Positions 24,201 to 36,200 of a stretch of DNA of 64,000 bases are shown piece after piece; the first letter of the stretch is position 1; each line of letters begins with the position of its first letter. Below the pieces are notes generated by a model. The model worked only from the letters and a program-made list of their open reading frames with translations. It did not search any database and was not told the origin of the DNA. Where the stretch lies: NCBI GenBank assembly GCA_964030785.1, contig OZ034978.1:5852001-5916000 (forward strand). The letters are read 5' to 3'. A program made the translations under genes and the position numbers. The DNA is from Siderastrea siderea. Lineage: Eukaryota; Cnidaria; Anthozoa; Scleractinia; Rhizangiidae.

Positions 24201-27200
24201 AAATAAAATAAATAAATCAACTTTGTTTAACGAGGGTGACACCTAACAGTCTGGGTCTGACACACTTGTGGCCCTCGGGATCCGGATCGAATTGGAATCT
24301 GGAAATGTTGGTTTTTGAGGAGAGGGGAAAACCGGAGTACCCGGAGAAAAACCTCTCGGAGCAAGGAGAACCAACCACAAACTCAACCCACATACGACAC
24401 CGGGACCGGGAGTCGAACACGGGCCACATTGGTGGGAGGCGAGCGCTGTTACCACTGCGCCGTCCCTGCTCCCCCTGTAGACAAGCTAGACTTGAAATGT
24501 TGTTCTGACGGAAGCTTACAGTGTCCTCAATGCTACAGTTCCCCAGTGTAAAGTTGTTAAGTGCCAGCAGTCTCCTAACAAACTGGTTACTTTGATTATG
24601 AACCACTGACTTATCACCTATTACGCATACAACTTTTTTGACTATCTCTGAGTGAAAAAAAAAAAAGATTACTCGCAGTCTAGAACCACAGCGTTTGTCC
24701 ATTTAATTTTTCACGGTATGTACATGCACTTGTATGATGTCTTACATTTATAGTAGCTCCTTACTACCAACTGAACAATGTTTCCATTTCAAGTCTAGCT
24801 TGACTACAAGTGATAACGCCTGTGTATAACTGATCCTTCGACCCCCATATAGCTCCATATCCCAGTTACTTTCAGAATAACGTGACAATATGCGACTGCA
24901 TATTTCAGATTCGCTCATTAGATTATAAAAGTTGAGGATGATCGATTATAATTACTAATTTTCGACACAATTCAGGAAGCTCTTTAGTTGCCAATACAAT
25001 TATCATATTAGATTGATTCCATTGATTTTCTTCGATTGGTTACACCTGGTGCAATCGCAAAAGCATTGCGTTTTACAGCAAGGTCATTCGTTCTGGTCTC
25101 CTATAGACTGATTGTATTTGTTTCCGTTGATCGATTTTCCTCGATTAATAACGCGTGCTCCAGTTGCATTCAGAAGCATTGCGTGCCCAGCAAGATCTTG
25201 TTCTGGTCTAGTGAAAATATTGATATTTTCGTCACGCGAACTGAGCGCATGGCAAGTTACTTCTCTGCCAAGTTATTTGATATGCATAACGCTTTTCCAA
25301 TCCGGCGCTTATTGTATGTGCTAACAGTATTAGGACAAGGAATATATCGCCTGTTCCACCGGTCCGACTGAGCGAGAATGTCTGTCGAGGTTAACTGGCA
25401 AACAACAAGACCCACTATCAAAGATAGAACCAAGTTTATGCTCAACAACGTTCTCTTCAGCGATGTGAAGTTTGTGGTTCGTAAGAGCGATGGTGAAGTG
25501 AAAGTAAGGAAGTGATTTCAGCTCACAAGTTTTTGCTGTCGATTGGCAGTCCTGTGTTTGAAGCCATTTTTTATGGCGACCTGGCGGAAACAAGAGACTC
25601 TATTGAACTGCCTGACTGTGACTACGAGAGTTTGTTGGAGTTGTTTCGTTACATGTACAGCGATGAAGTGAACTTGAGCGGAAGTAAGGTGATGAGAGTG
25701 CTATACTTGGCTAAGAAGTACATCGTGCCTGCACTCGTTGAAAAATGCACGGAATATTTGCAAGATCATTTAGATGCATCAAATGTCTTCAATATCCTGC
25801 CAATGGCTGAGAAATACGAAGAGAAAAACCTGGTGGATCGATGCTGGAAGGTGATTGACAAACAGACCGAAGAGGTTGTGAAATCGGATCCATTTGCGAC
25901 AATTGAGAGTTCCTTACTTAAAGCAGTAGTCGTGAGAGACACCTTGACCATTAAAGAGGTCAACTTGTTTCAAGCTGTTGATCTGTGGGCAACAAAACAA
26001 TGCAAAAAGCAAGGTGCAGCAGTGAATGGCAAACTGAAAAGAAGAATACTTGACGATGAGATTTTTAAAGCAATCCGCTTTCCAGTGATGGAACAAGAAG
26101 AATTTGCAGCTGTGGTCCTTGATAAAGACGTTCTTACCAAGGATGAACTTGTAACCTTTTTTCAGTTTTTCAGTTCAACGATGGCAACTCCAGTGGGATT
26201 CTCAAATATCAGACGGTCCGGTATCCCTGTTGACTTTTGTCGTTGTAGTAGATTTACAAGGCTGGTAGGGCCTGTCTGGGCTTACTCTGGGTCAACAGAC
26301 TATCTCGTTTTTCTCTGTGGACAAAGACATCATCTTACATGGACTGAGTTTGTTTGGGAGTGAAAACAACACTAACACGGTAGAATTACAGGTAAAAAAT
26401 ACCAGCAATAATTCAGCTGTAGTTTCCAAGACAGGAACATTTCCTTCAAAACGTTTGGAATACGAAGATTCCTACTATTATGGATATGAGGTTTTGTTTG
26501 ACTCCGCAGCTGCCTTAAAGAAGAACACTAGATACGAAACAGAAGCACGGATAACTGGTCCAGATTCCTGGGCAGGAGTTCACGGCTTGAAAACTGTACT
26601 GCGGTCTGGTGTGACATTTTCATTTTCAAGAAGTGATTCACTGCAGCGTAACATTACCGATGAGAATGTAGGACAATTTCCTGAGTTTCTGTTTTCCGTT
26701 TTGTAAAACTTCAAATTCGATTTTTTTTATTGAGGCATGACACATAATCCCTGTTGTAATTAAGACATCCACTATGCAAATGTCGGAAAATTATGTTCAC
26801 GTGGTTATTTTGACTCTGCCCTTCGTGTTTGCCGTAACGTGATGCATAATCTTTCTGTTGTACCCATTTAGGCACCTAGCAATTGAGAGACAGTATGGAG
26901 CAACATTTCTTGTTTTAACAGAATAGTTGACAAGAGTTAAACCACAGACCAAACACATGTACATGGTTGAATTGCTTACTTTTTACACTTTTTACCGCTT
27001 TTCCAGCAATACCAATTAGAACATCTTTAAAGTGGTTATTTCTCTCAGGGCTTGATAACCAATTAGCGACTAACACACTGATTGGTTCTCAAGCGTTGAG
27101 AAATAACCGTTACCTGCTCAGTAAGTGGAATGAAGAAAGCCTGTCAGGCTGACGACTAAATAACTCTTCACAACAGCGTGTAACGATTCTGCTAAATAAA

Positions 27201-30200
27201 ACAAATAAATCAACTTTGTTTAACGAGGGTGACACCTGGAAATGTTGGTTTTTGAGGAAAGGGGAAAACCCGAGTACCCGGAGAAAAACCTCTCGGAGCA
27301 AGGAGAACCAAAAACAAACTCAACCCAGATACGACACCGTGACCGGGAGTCGAACACGGGCCACATTGGTGGGAGGCGAGCGCTCTTACCACTGCGCCAC
27401 CCCAGCTCCTCCTGTAGACAAGCTAGACTTGAAATGTTGTTCTGACGGAAGCTTACAGTCTCCTCAATACTACAGTTCCCTGTAAAGTTGTTAAGTGCCT
27501 GCAGTCTCCTAACAAACTGGTTACCGGTACTTTGATTATGAACCACTGACTTATCACCTGTTACGCATACAACTTATTTGACTATATCTGAGAAAAAAAA
27601 AAAAGATTGCTCGCAGTCTAGAACCACAGCGTTTGTCCATTTAATTTTTCACGGTATGTACATGCACTTGTATGATGTCTTACATTTATAGTAGCTCCTT
27701 ACTACCAACTGAACAACGTTTCCATTTCAAGTCTAGCTTGTCTACAAGTGATAACGCCTGTGTATAAATGATCCTTCGACCCCCATATAGCTCCATATCC
27801 CAGTTACTTTCAGAATAACGTGACAATATGCGACTGCATATTTCCGATTCGCTCATTAGATTATAAAAGTTGAACTGAGATGATCGATTATAATTACTAA
27901 TTTTCGACACAATTCAGGAGGCTCTTTAGTTGCCAATACAATTATCATATTAGATTGATTCCATTGATTTTCTTCGATTGGTTACACCTGGTGCAATCAC
28001 AAAAGCATTGCATTCGTTCTGGTCTCCATTTGTTTCCGTTGATCGATTTTCCTCGATTAATAACGCGTGCTCCAGTTGCATTCAGAAGCATTGCGTGCCC
28101 AGAAAGATCTTGTTCTGGTCTAGTGAAAATAGTGATATTTTCGTCACGCGAACTGAGCGCATGGCAAGTTACTTCTCTGCCAAGTTATTTGATATGCATA
28201 ACTCTTTTCCAATCCGGCGCTAGCTGTATGTGCTAACAGTATTAGTACAAGGAATATATCGCCTGTTCCACCGGTCCGACTGAGCGAGAATGTCTGTCGA
28301 GGTTAACTGGCAAACAACAAGACCCACTATCAAAGATAGAACCAAGTTTATGCTCAACAACGTTCTCTTCAGCGATGTGAAGTTTGTGGTTCGTAAGAGC
28401 GATGGTGAAAGTGAAAGTAAGGAAGTGATTTCAGCGCACAAGTTTGTGCTGTCGATTGGCAGTCCTGTGTTTGAAGCCATGTTTTACGGTGAGCTGGCGG
28501 AGACAAGAGATTCTATTGAACTGCCTGACTGTGACTACGAGAGTTTGTTGGAGTTGTTTCGTTACTTGTACAGCGATGAAGTGAACATGAACGGAAGTAA
28601 TGTGATGGGAGTGTTATACTTGGCTAAGAAATACATGGTGCCTTCACTCGTTGAAAAATGCACGGAATATTTGCAAGATCACTTAGATCCATCAAATGTT
28701 TTCAACATCCTGCCAATGGCTGAGAAATACGAAGAGAAAAACCTGGTGGATCGATGCTGGAAAGTGATCGATAAACAGACCGAAGCGGCTGTGAAATCGG
28801 ATGCATTTGCGACAATTGAGAGTTCCTTACTTAAATCAGTAGTCGTGAGAGACACCTTGACCATTAAAGAAGTCAGCTTGTTTCAAGCTGTTGATCTGTG
28901 GGCAACAAAACAATGCGAAAAGCAAGGTGCGGCAGTGAATGGTAAACTGAAAAGAAGAATACTCGGCGAGGAGATTTTTAAAGCAATCCGCTTTCCAGTG
29001 ATGAAGCAAGAAGAATTTGCAGTGGTCCTTGATATGGGCATTTTCACTAAGGGTGAACTTATAACCTTCTTTCAGTTTTTCAGTTCAACGTTGGTAACTC
29101 CTGTGGGATTCTCAAATACCAGACGGTCCGGTATCTGTGTTGACATCTACAGTTGTGGCAGATTTACATCCGTGTCGATGTCTGAGCCTACGGGTAACTA
29201 TGGGTCAGTCGTTTTCTCTGTGGACAAAGACATCACCTTACATGGACTGAGTTTGTTTGGCGGTGAAATATGCAGGGCCGACAGGGTGGATTTGCTGGTA
29301 AAAAATATCAGCAATAATTCAGCTGTAGTGTCCAAGACAGGAACATTTCCTTCAAAACGCCTGCAATACGAAGATTCCTACTATTATGGATATAAGGTTT
29401 TGTTTGACTCTGCAGCTAACTTGAAGAAGAATGCAAAGTACGAAATAGAAGCACATATATATGGTTCACGATCTTGGAGGGGAGTTGGCGGCTTTAAAAC
29501 TGTACTGCAGTCTGGTGTGACATTTACATTTTCAAATAGTGATTCACAAAATAGTAACGGAACTAATGAGAACGAAGGACAATTTCCTGAGTTTCTGTTT
29601 TCTTTTTCTTAAACTTCAGACCAGATTTTTTGGAGACACGAAACAACCGCTATTGTACAGATAGTGATCATGCATCTGTTTTGCACAACACTTACCGTTT
29701 CTTATTAAACACAGCAGCCTACTTAGTTAATCAAGCCCTCTATTTAGAAATCTAATATGAACGTTAGCTGTTCTTCACGACACGCGTGCATTTTGCACTT
29801 ATGAAAAATTTGCTTTAAGCATCAGTCAAATTTTATCGCTACTTTCAGAGAGTTGCTCAGTTTCTTCCGGGGTGCAGTTACTTTTGGAACTTAACCCTCT
29901 AAGCTCTAACAGCGACGAAAATGAAATTTCTCTTTCCATTACCACTACTTGTTCAAACATAAGTGATGAGAATGAAGGAAGTGATCACAAGGATAAGATG
30001 TTTTGACATTTAGTAGTTTCATAAGAAATGTATGGAGAACAGTAAGGAGAATATGCATTTTTATACCAGGCTTAAAGGGTTTAGGGATACAGCTGGGTTT
30101 TATACTGTAACATTTCTTCCACTGACCATCTCTATACAAATATAGAAAAGATAAAAACACACTGGTGCCACGGATGATTGACGCCACTGCAAGCACTTCA

Positions 30201-33200
30201 ATAACTCTGGTTCACGAAACACGAAGATACTTTACAGGCCATCGATCCCCCTCTCTCAGAAGAGAGGCTAGTACTTCGCGGCGTTACTCCCAGCGTTTTG
30301 CTATTTTTCCCTAAAGATTCACTGTTAGAGAAGTGATTTAACATCATGTTTAAGGCAGACACGTGCCATTTTGAAAATGGAACACTTCCTTGGTAAGCTT
30401 CGCTTATTAAAAGCACAATAAGCTGTTCATAACTTAAGTGTCCGTTACTACTTGAATGTAGTTTCGTTGGTGGTCTGTTTGAGAATGTTTTGACGTAACT
30501 GCATCATTTGAGCCTCTTTTTCGCAAAAAAAAAGCTGAACCCCTGTGAAGGTGACAGTCAAATATCAACTCACTTTTTCGTACTTTTTGCTTCCTAATTA
30601 TAATACGCGATATGCTACTAGCTATCGACCCCACCACTGTAGAACAAACATCAGACAATTAATAATCCTCCACTAAGGTCACTAGATTTGGAAGTCCTTA
30701 CCACGTGGTTTGATTTTGTCACCTAGCATGTCCAGCAATTAACCCTATTCAGACCGAGGGGGCGATTGTGCTCGCACTGACTTTAGACCAAACTTGGTCA
30801 CCAAACTTGGTGACTTTTCCTAAAATTTATCTGGCAACAATTTGGCATAACAATTCCTTCTCCATCAAGTTTGAAGTTACCATGGCAACCACTTTTTGAC
30901 AAGCTATTTTTTCAGAATTTTAAATTTTTACCTTTTCATTGAAAATTATAACTTTTTATGTAAGTTTTACATTTTTATATTATTTTCGTGTTCCTTTATT
31001 GATTTCGGTTATTTTTTGGTCAATTTTGGCAATTTTCAAAGGTTCTGGAAATATCAAGAAATCCAAGATGGCGGATCCAAGATGGCCGCCGTTTTAGAAC
31101 ATGAGGTAGTTGTTACTTCACATGACGTCATCAGCTTATATTGCGGACCTCAAAGGATACATTTATGGACGTACTATCTGCCCGCCAGGTTTTGTTGTCA
31201 TGACTTCAATATTCTCGGAGTTAAGCGGTGGGGGCCGAATCAGTCCCCCCTCCGGGTACCAGAATACCAAAAAAAAGGCTGGTCTGAATAGGGTTAAAAG
31301 TTCAATAAAAAAGTATCTCATCGACAAGAAAGTTAATTAAACTTGCCCCTATCTCACGTATTCTTTCACTATTTTTTTCTCGATCTTAGCTAAGTTATAA
31401 GAGGAAGCTTAAAAAGTATATGCTTTGTAGTTTTTTTTAGGCTTCCTCGCCACGAACATTACATATTAACTTAACTTTTCTTTTCTTATCTTTTTGTTGT
31501 ATTCTTGTGGCAAAATAAATAAATTAAGTAATTATTATGCGGACGCAGTACGCAGTACGCATGCGTCCGCATCTATGTCATCGTCTTTCAGACTTTGTTT
31601 GTTTGTTTTAGTTTGGTACGGGTTCCTGAGTCAAGAGTAAATTGGGGCAGCGGTGTTCTTGGGGGGTGGGGAGCCTTATTCAGGGGGGAGGCGTAAGGAA
31701 GGTCGCGGTTTTCAGAAACCTCGGGCTTTTTGGTCAGCGGAGCAGTGTCTAGGCAACCAAACTGCGGATCAAAAGGTCTTGATTCCTGACAATGCTGACA
31801 CGATCTGCTGAAACAAGCTATGGAGCTTACGTACGGAGTGCACGTGAGTACGATATTGCGTTCGCCTGTTTCTGCTTCATGTTTACACTGACATGTTAAT
31901 AATAAATATATGAAATAATGGTCTTCTTATTTTATTTTTGTTTGCTCGGTATTCTAGTTTGATTTCAGAGATGTTTCCAAACCAACGTTGGGGATGTTTA
32001 TTGACTTATTGTACGTATTTCACTTGTGCGCATCGTGAAATAAAGAAAATGCTCTTTGTTCATAAAACAGCTAAAACCCAGATAAACGTGTTTCACCTAA
32101 TGTTTTGTGTTGTTTGATTATAAACCTGGTGGTCGACAGGGCTGTGTGAGCGTAAGATTGCGTGATCTTTGTTTCATCATACGAGTTTATCGTCCTAAGT
32201 TCTGGTTATGACACGTTTCGCTGGTTGTTGATGCGATTGTATTAGCCCGTATTTAATAAAGTTTCAAGAACTTTGCATGGCACGTTTCATGTTCATCATT
32301 CATTGGAAAGGGGCTTAATTTCCGAAAGCACCAATTAATTCACCAACCAAGATGAAACAAAGGCAGCTTTGATTTTTGGAAAGAGCAATAAACTCATTTA
32401 CTTTTGCATATGTAGATAGAAAAGGTAAAAACACACTGGTGCCACGGATTGTTGACGCCACTGCAAGCACTTCAATAACTCTGGTTCACGCAACACGAAG
32501 ATACTTTACAGGCCTTCGGTCCCCCCTCCCTCACAAGGGATGCTAATACACAAGAAAATGCTCTTTGTTCATAAAACAGCTAAAACCCAGATAAACGTGT
32601 TTCACCTAATGTTTTGTGTTGTTTGATTATAAACCTGCTGGTCAACAGGGCTGTGTGAGCGTAAGATTGCGTGATCTTTGTTTCATCATACGAGTGTATC
32701 GTCCTAAGTTCTGGTTATGACACGTTTCGCTGGTTGTTGATGCGATTGTATTGGCCCGTATTTAATAAAGTTTCAAGAACTTTGAATGGCACGTTTCATG
32801 TTCATCATTCATTGGAAAGGGGCTTAATTTCCGAAAGCACCAATTAATTCACCAACCAAGATGAAACAAAGGCAGCTTTGATTTTTGGAAAGAGCAATAA
32901 ACTCATTTACTTTTGCATATCGGAAAATGAAAATGAACATATTAAAATCTCAAGATTGGCATAAATGCCATGATGTGGTGATGATTCGTGCACTTCGTGA
33001 GAAACTTCGGTTTTCTGCTTACGTTCAGTAATCCGACTGATGTTAATTAACAACGTACTCTAACTATTTATGACGAAACAACAATATGGGAGCTCAACAT
33101 TTTAACTAAGTGACGAAAAAGCAACAATGAATTACCTACAACACGTTCGCGTTCATGCAATCATTTTGACAGGTCTACCAGGCTGTCACCTTTTACTTAT

Positions 33201-36200
33201 ATGACTACAACCAAGAGTCACACAAAGCATTAACTTAGCGCTCTGGTTTCCTTTCCGTTTAGTATGGTCGGATTTTATTTTCATTTCAAATTTGCTTCAT
33301 TAATTTGTACATCGACAACTCATTTCGAACTTTATCTTTTATTAGGTAATATATATTTTTTATATATATAATGCCTTTTTTAACTAACTTGAATTGACTA
33401 AGAGGCACCCTTTTTAAACTCATTTTAAAAGCGAGTTCCACTTTCCATTGCTCGATCACCGAGTCAAATCATAAAATGTAAGTCGCGTTTCCCCAATCAA
33501 ATTTTAAAACACTCATGTGTACATTGCGGTAACAGTCGGCTAAACACCGATTCAGAAACTTTATTTATCAGTTGCAGACGTCCACACATGCCCGCAATGC
33601 CGGGGTAAACGCTGACAGTTAACCGGTCATTTTACATAGAACATCACTGGGCTTGAACTTGGCTCACCCTGGTAATGGGTAATTGTAGCGAAAAAAGATT
33701 CAAAAACTCACATTATTGATTGATTTGACTGGCTTCTGTTCATCGATTTCGGCTCGATCAACAACGCCTGGTTTAATTGCAGCCAGCAGGATTGCGTGCC
33801 TGGTAACATCATCCCTTCTGGTGATACTTCCGTCACGTGAAGACAGCGCATGGCAAGTTACATCTATGCCAAGTGATTTGATATGCATAACGCTATTATC
33901 GACTTTGCGCTCGCTGTATGTACTGCGGTAGTTCTGAGGTAGTGTTAGGAGAAGGAATATTTTGCCTGGTTTCATCGGTCTTACTAAGCGAGAATGTCTG
34001 AAGAGGTTAACTGGCAAACAATAAGACCCACCATCAGAGAAAGAACCAAATTTATGCTCAACAACGTCCTCTTCAGCGATGTGAAGTTTGTGCTTCGTAA
34101 GAGCGATGGTGAAAGTGAAAGTAAGGAAGTGATTTCAGCTCACAAGTTTGTGCTGTCGATTGGCAGTCCTGTGTTTGAAGCCATGTTTTACGGTGAGCTG
34201 GCGGAAACAAGAGACTCTATTGAACTGCCTGACTGTGACTTCGAGAATTTGTTGGAGTTGTTTCGTTACATGTACAGCGATGACGTGAACTTAAGCGGAA
34301 GTAATGTGATGGGAGTGCTATACTTGGCTAAGAAGTACATGGTGCCTTCACTCGCTGAGAAATGCACGGAATTTCTGCAAAATAATTTAAATCCATCAAA
34401 TGTTTTCAACATCCTACCAATGGCTGAGAAATACGAAGAGAAAAACCTGGTGGACCGATGCTGGAAGGTGATCGATAAACAGACCGAAGCGGTTGTGAAA
34501 TCGGATGGATTTGCGACAATTGAGAGTTCCTTACATTGTACTTAAAGCAGTAGTCGTGAGAGACACCTTGACCATTAAAGAGGTCAACTTGTTTCAAGCT
34601 GTTGATCTGTGGGCAACAAAACAATGCGAAAAGCAAGGTGCGGCAGTGAATGGTAAAGTGAAAAGAAAAATACTTGGCGAGGAGATTTTTAAAGCAATCC
34701 GCTTTCCAGTGATGAAACAAGAAGAATTTGCAGCTGTGGTCCTTGATAAAGGCATTCTCACTGAGGGTGAACTTGTAGCCTTTTTTCAGTTTTTCAGTTC
34801 AACAGTGCCGGAAACTCCAGTAGGATTCTCAAATATCAGACGGTCCGTTGACTCTAGTGGCTTTTGTCGTTGTGGTAGATTTAGATCGATGGATAGGTCC
34901 AGATGGGGTTACGGTGGGTATGCAGACTATCTCGTTTTCACTGTGGACAAAGACATCACCTTACATGGACTGAGTTTGTTTGGCAGTGAAAACAACGACT
35001 ACACGGTGAAATTGCAGGTTACCAGCAATAATTCAGCTGTAGTGTCCAAGACAGGAACATTTCCTTCAAAACGTCTGGAATACGAAGATTCCTACTACTA
35101 TGGATATGACGTTTTGTTCGACTCTGCAGTTGACTTAAAGAAGAACACAAAGTACCAAATAGAAGCACTGATATCTGGTGCAATCTCCTGGAAGGGAGAA
35201 GGCGGCTTAAAAACTGTACTGCAGTCTGGTGTGACATTTACGTTTTCAAATAGTGGTTTACAACGTAGTAACGGAACCGGTGAAAATGAAGGACAATTTC
35301 CTGAGTTTCTGTTTTCTGTTTTGTAAACTTCAAATTCGATTTCTTATTGAGGCACGGCACATAATCGCTGTGGCAATTATGCATCCACTTTGCATATCAC
35401 TTTAAACTGGTACTTCCTAAACATACCATTCTACTTAGGTGATCAAGCTGTCAATTTAGAAATTTAATATGCACACTACCTGTCCTTCATGACACGTGCA
35501 TTTTGCACTTATGACTGCATTCTCATTTACCTTTGATCCAGAAAATTGAATTCAAACATGTCATTGGTGATCTTTGTTCCACTCTGTCCTGAAAACACGA
35601 ACATGCTGTCCCTAACCACAGCAACAGGAAAGTTACAGCACGTGGGTGGCCTGTCACCAGACTGTTGGACCTAAAAACAACATTTACATGACGTGCCATG
35701 TTACTGAGCAGTTTCCGATCCAGGAGGGGGGGGGGGGGGGTTGTTACTCCCTTTGGTGGGCTATATGGGGAGGCTCTGCCCAAAAGGGGTGCTAGTTTTA
35801 AGCTTGCTGTATACTAAAGGACAGGGAAAATCGTCATGTCAGTACATTAAAGGGTCACAAAATCCACTGTAAAGTGAAAGAGATGGAGGCTAAAGCTAAG
35901 TGTCTAAAAGTGTGCCAAGTTTTGATAGAAATAACGAAGCGAGAGAAATATAAGCTTAAAGCCTTTGAGTAACTGAGCCAGAAGGAATAAAAGTCCGGGA
36001 AAAATGTGCCGTATCATAGAAAATTCTATTGTTTTGGCTTTTTCTTGAGGTATAACAAAGGGGTGTAATTTTGCTCTAGGTATATGAAAGGGGTGTTATT
36101 TTGGTAAAAACTACTTAAAACTACTATATTGAAGGGCGGGTTTCAGCCGCCGGGCGGAGCCTCCTCATAAATAACTTTATTGAGTACTTCCCCCCACCCC

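Larger units (their letters stand above)
29826..33331. repeat. Paralogous block 2 (between copies D and E)
   Basis: The partner of 19171-21954. Inside it 32045-32415 is repeated at 32554-32925, joined by a piece (32415-32550) that copies about 30140-30260. TTAA-type elements lie at 29891-30083 and 30739-31297. No gene is recognised. Confidence 0.85.
10134..35530. other. Giant intron 8 of LZTR1, host of the BTB-PHR array
   Basis: Exon 8 ends at 35531 (AG before gtaaat) and exon 9 begins at 10133 (taacag before ATGG). The split arginine codon joins correctly across 25.4 kb, and no Kelch-coding sequence that would fill a gap is seen between them. Everything between belongs to the intron on the minus strand but carries its own genes on the plus strand. 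Confidence 0.9.
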
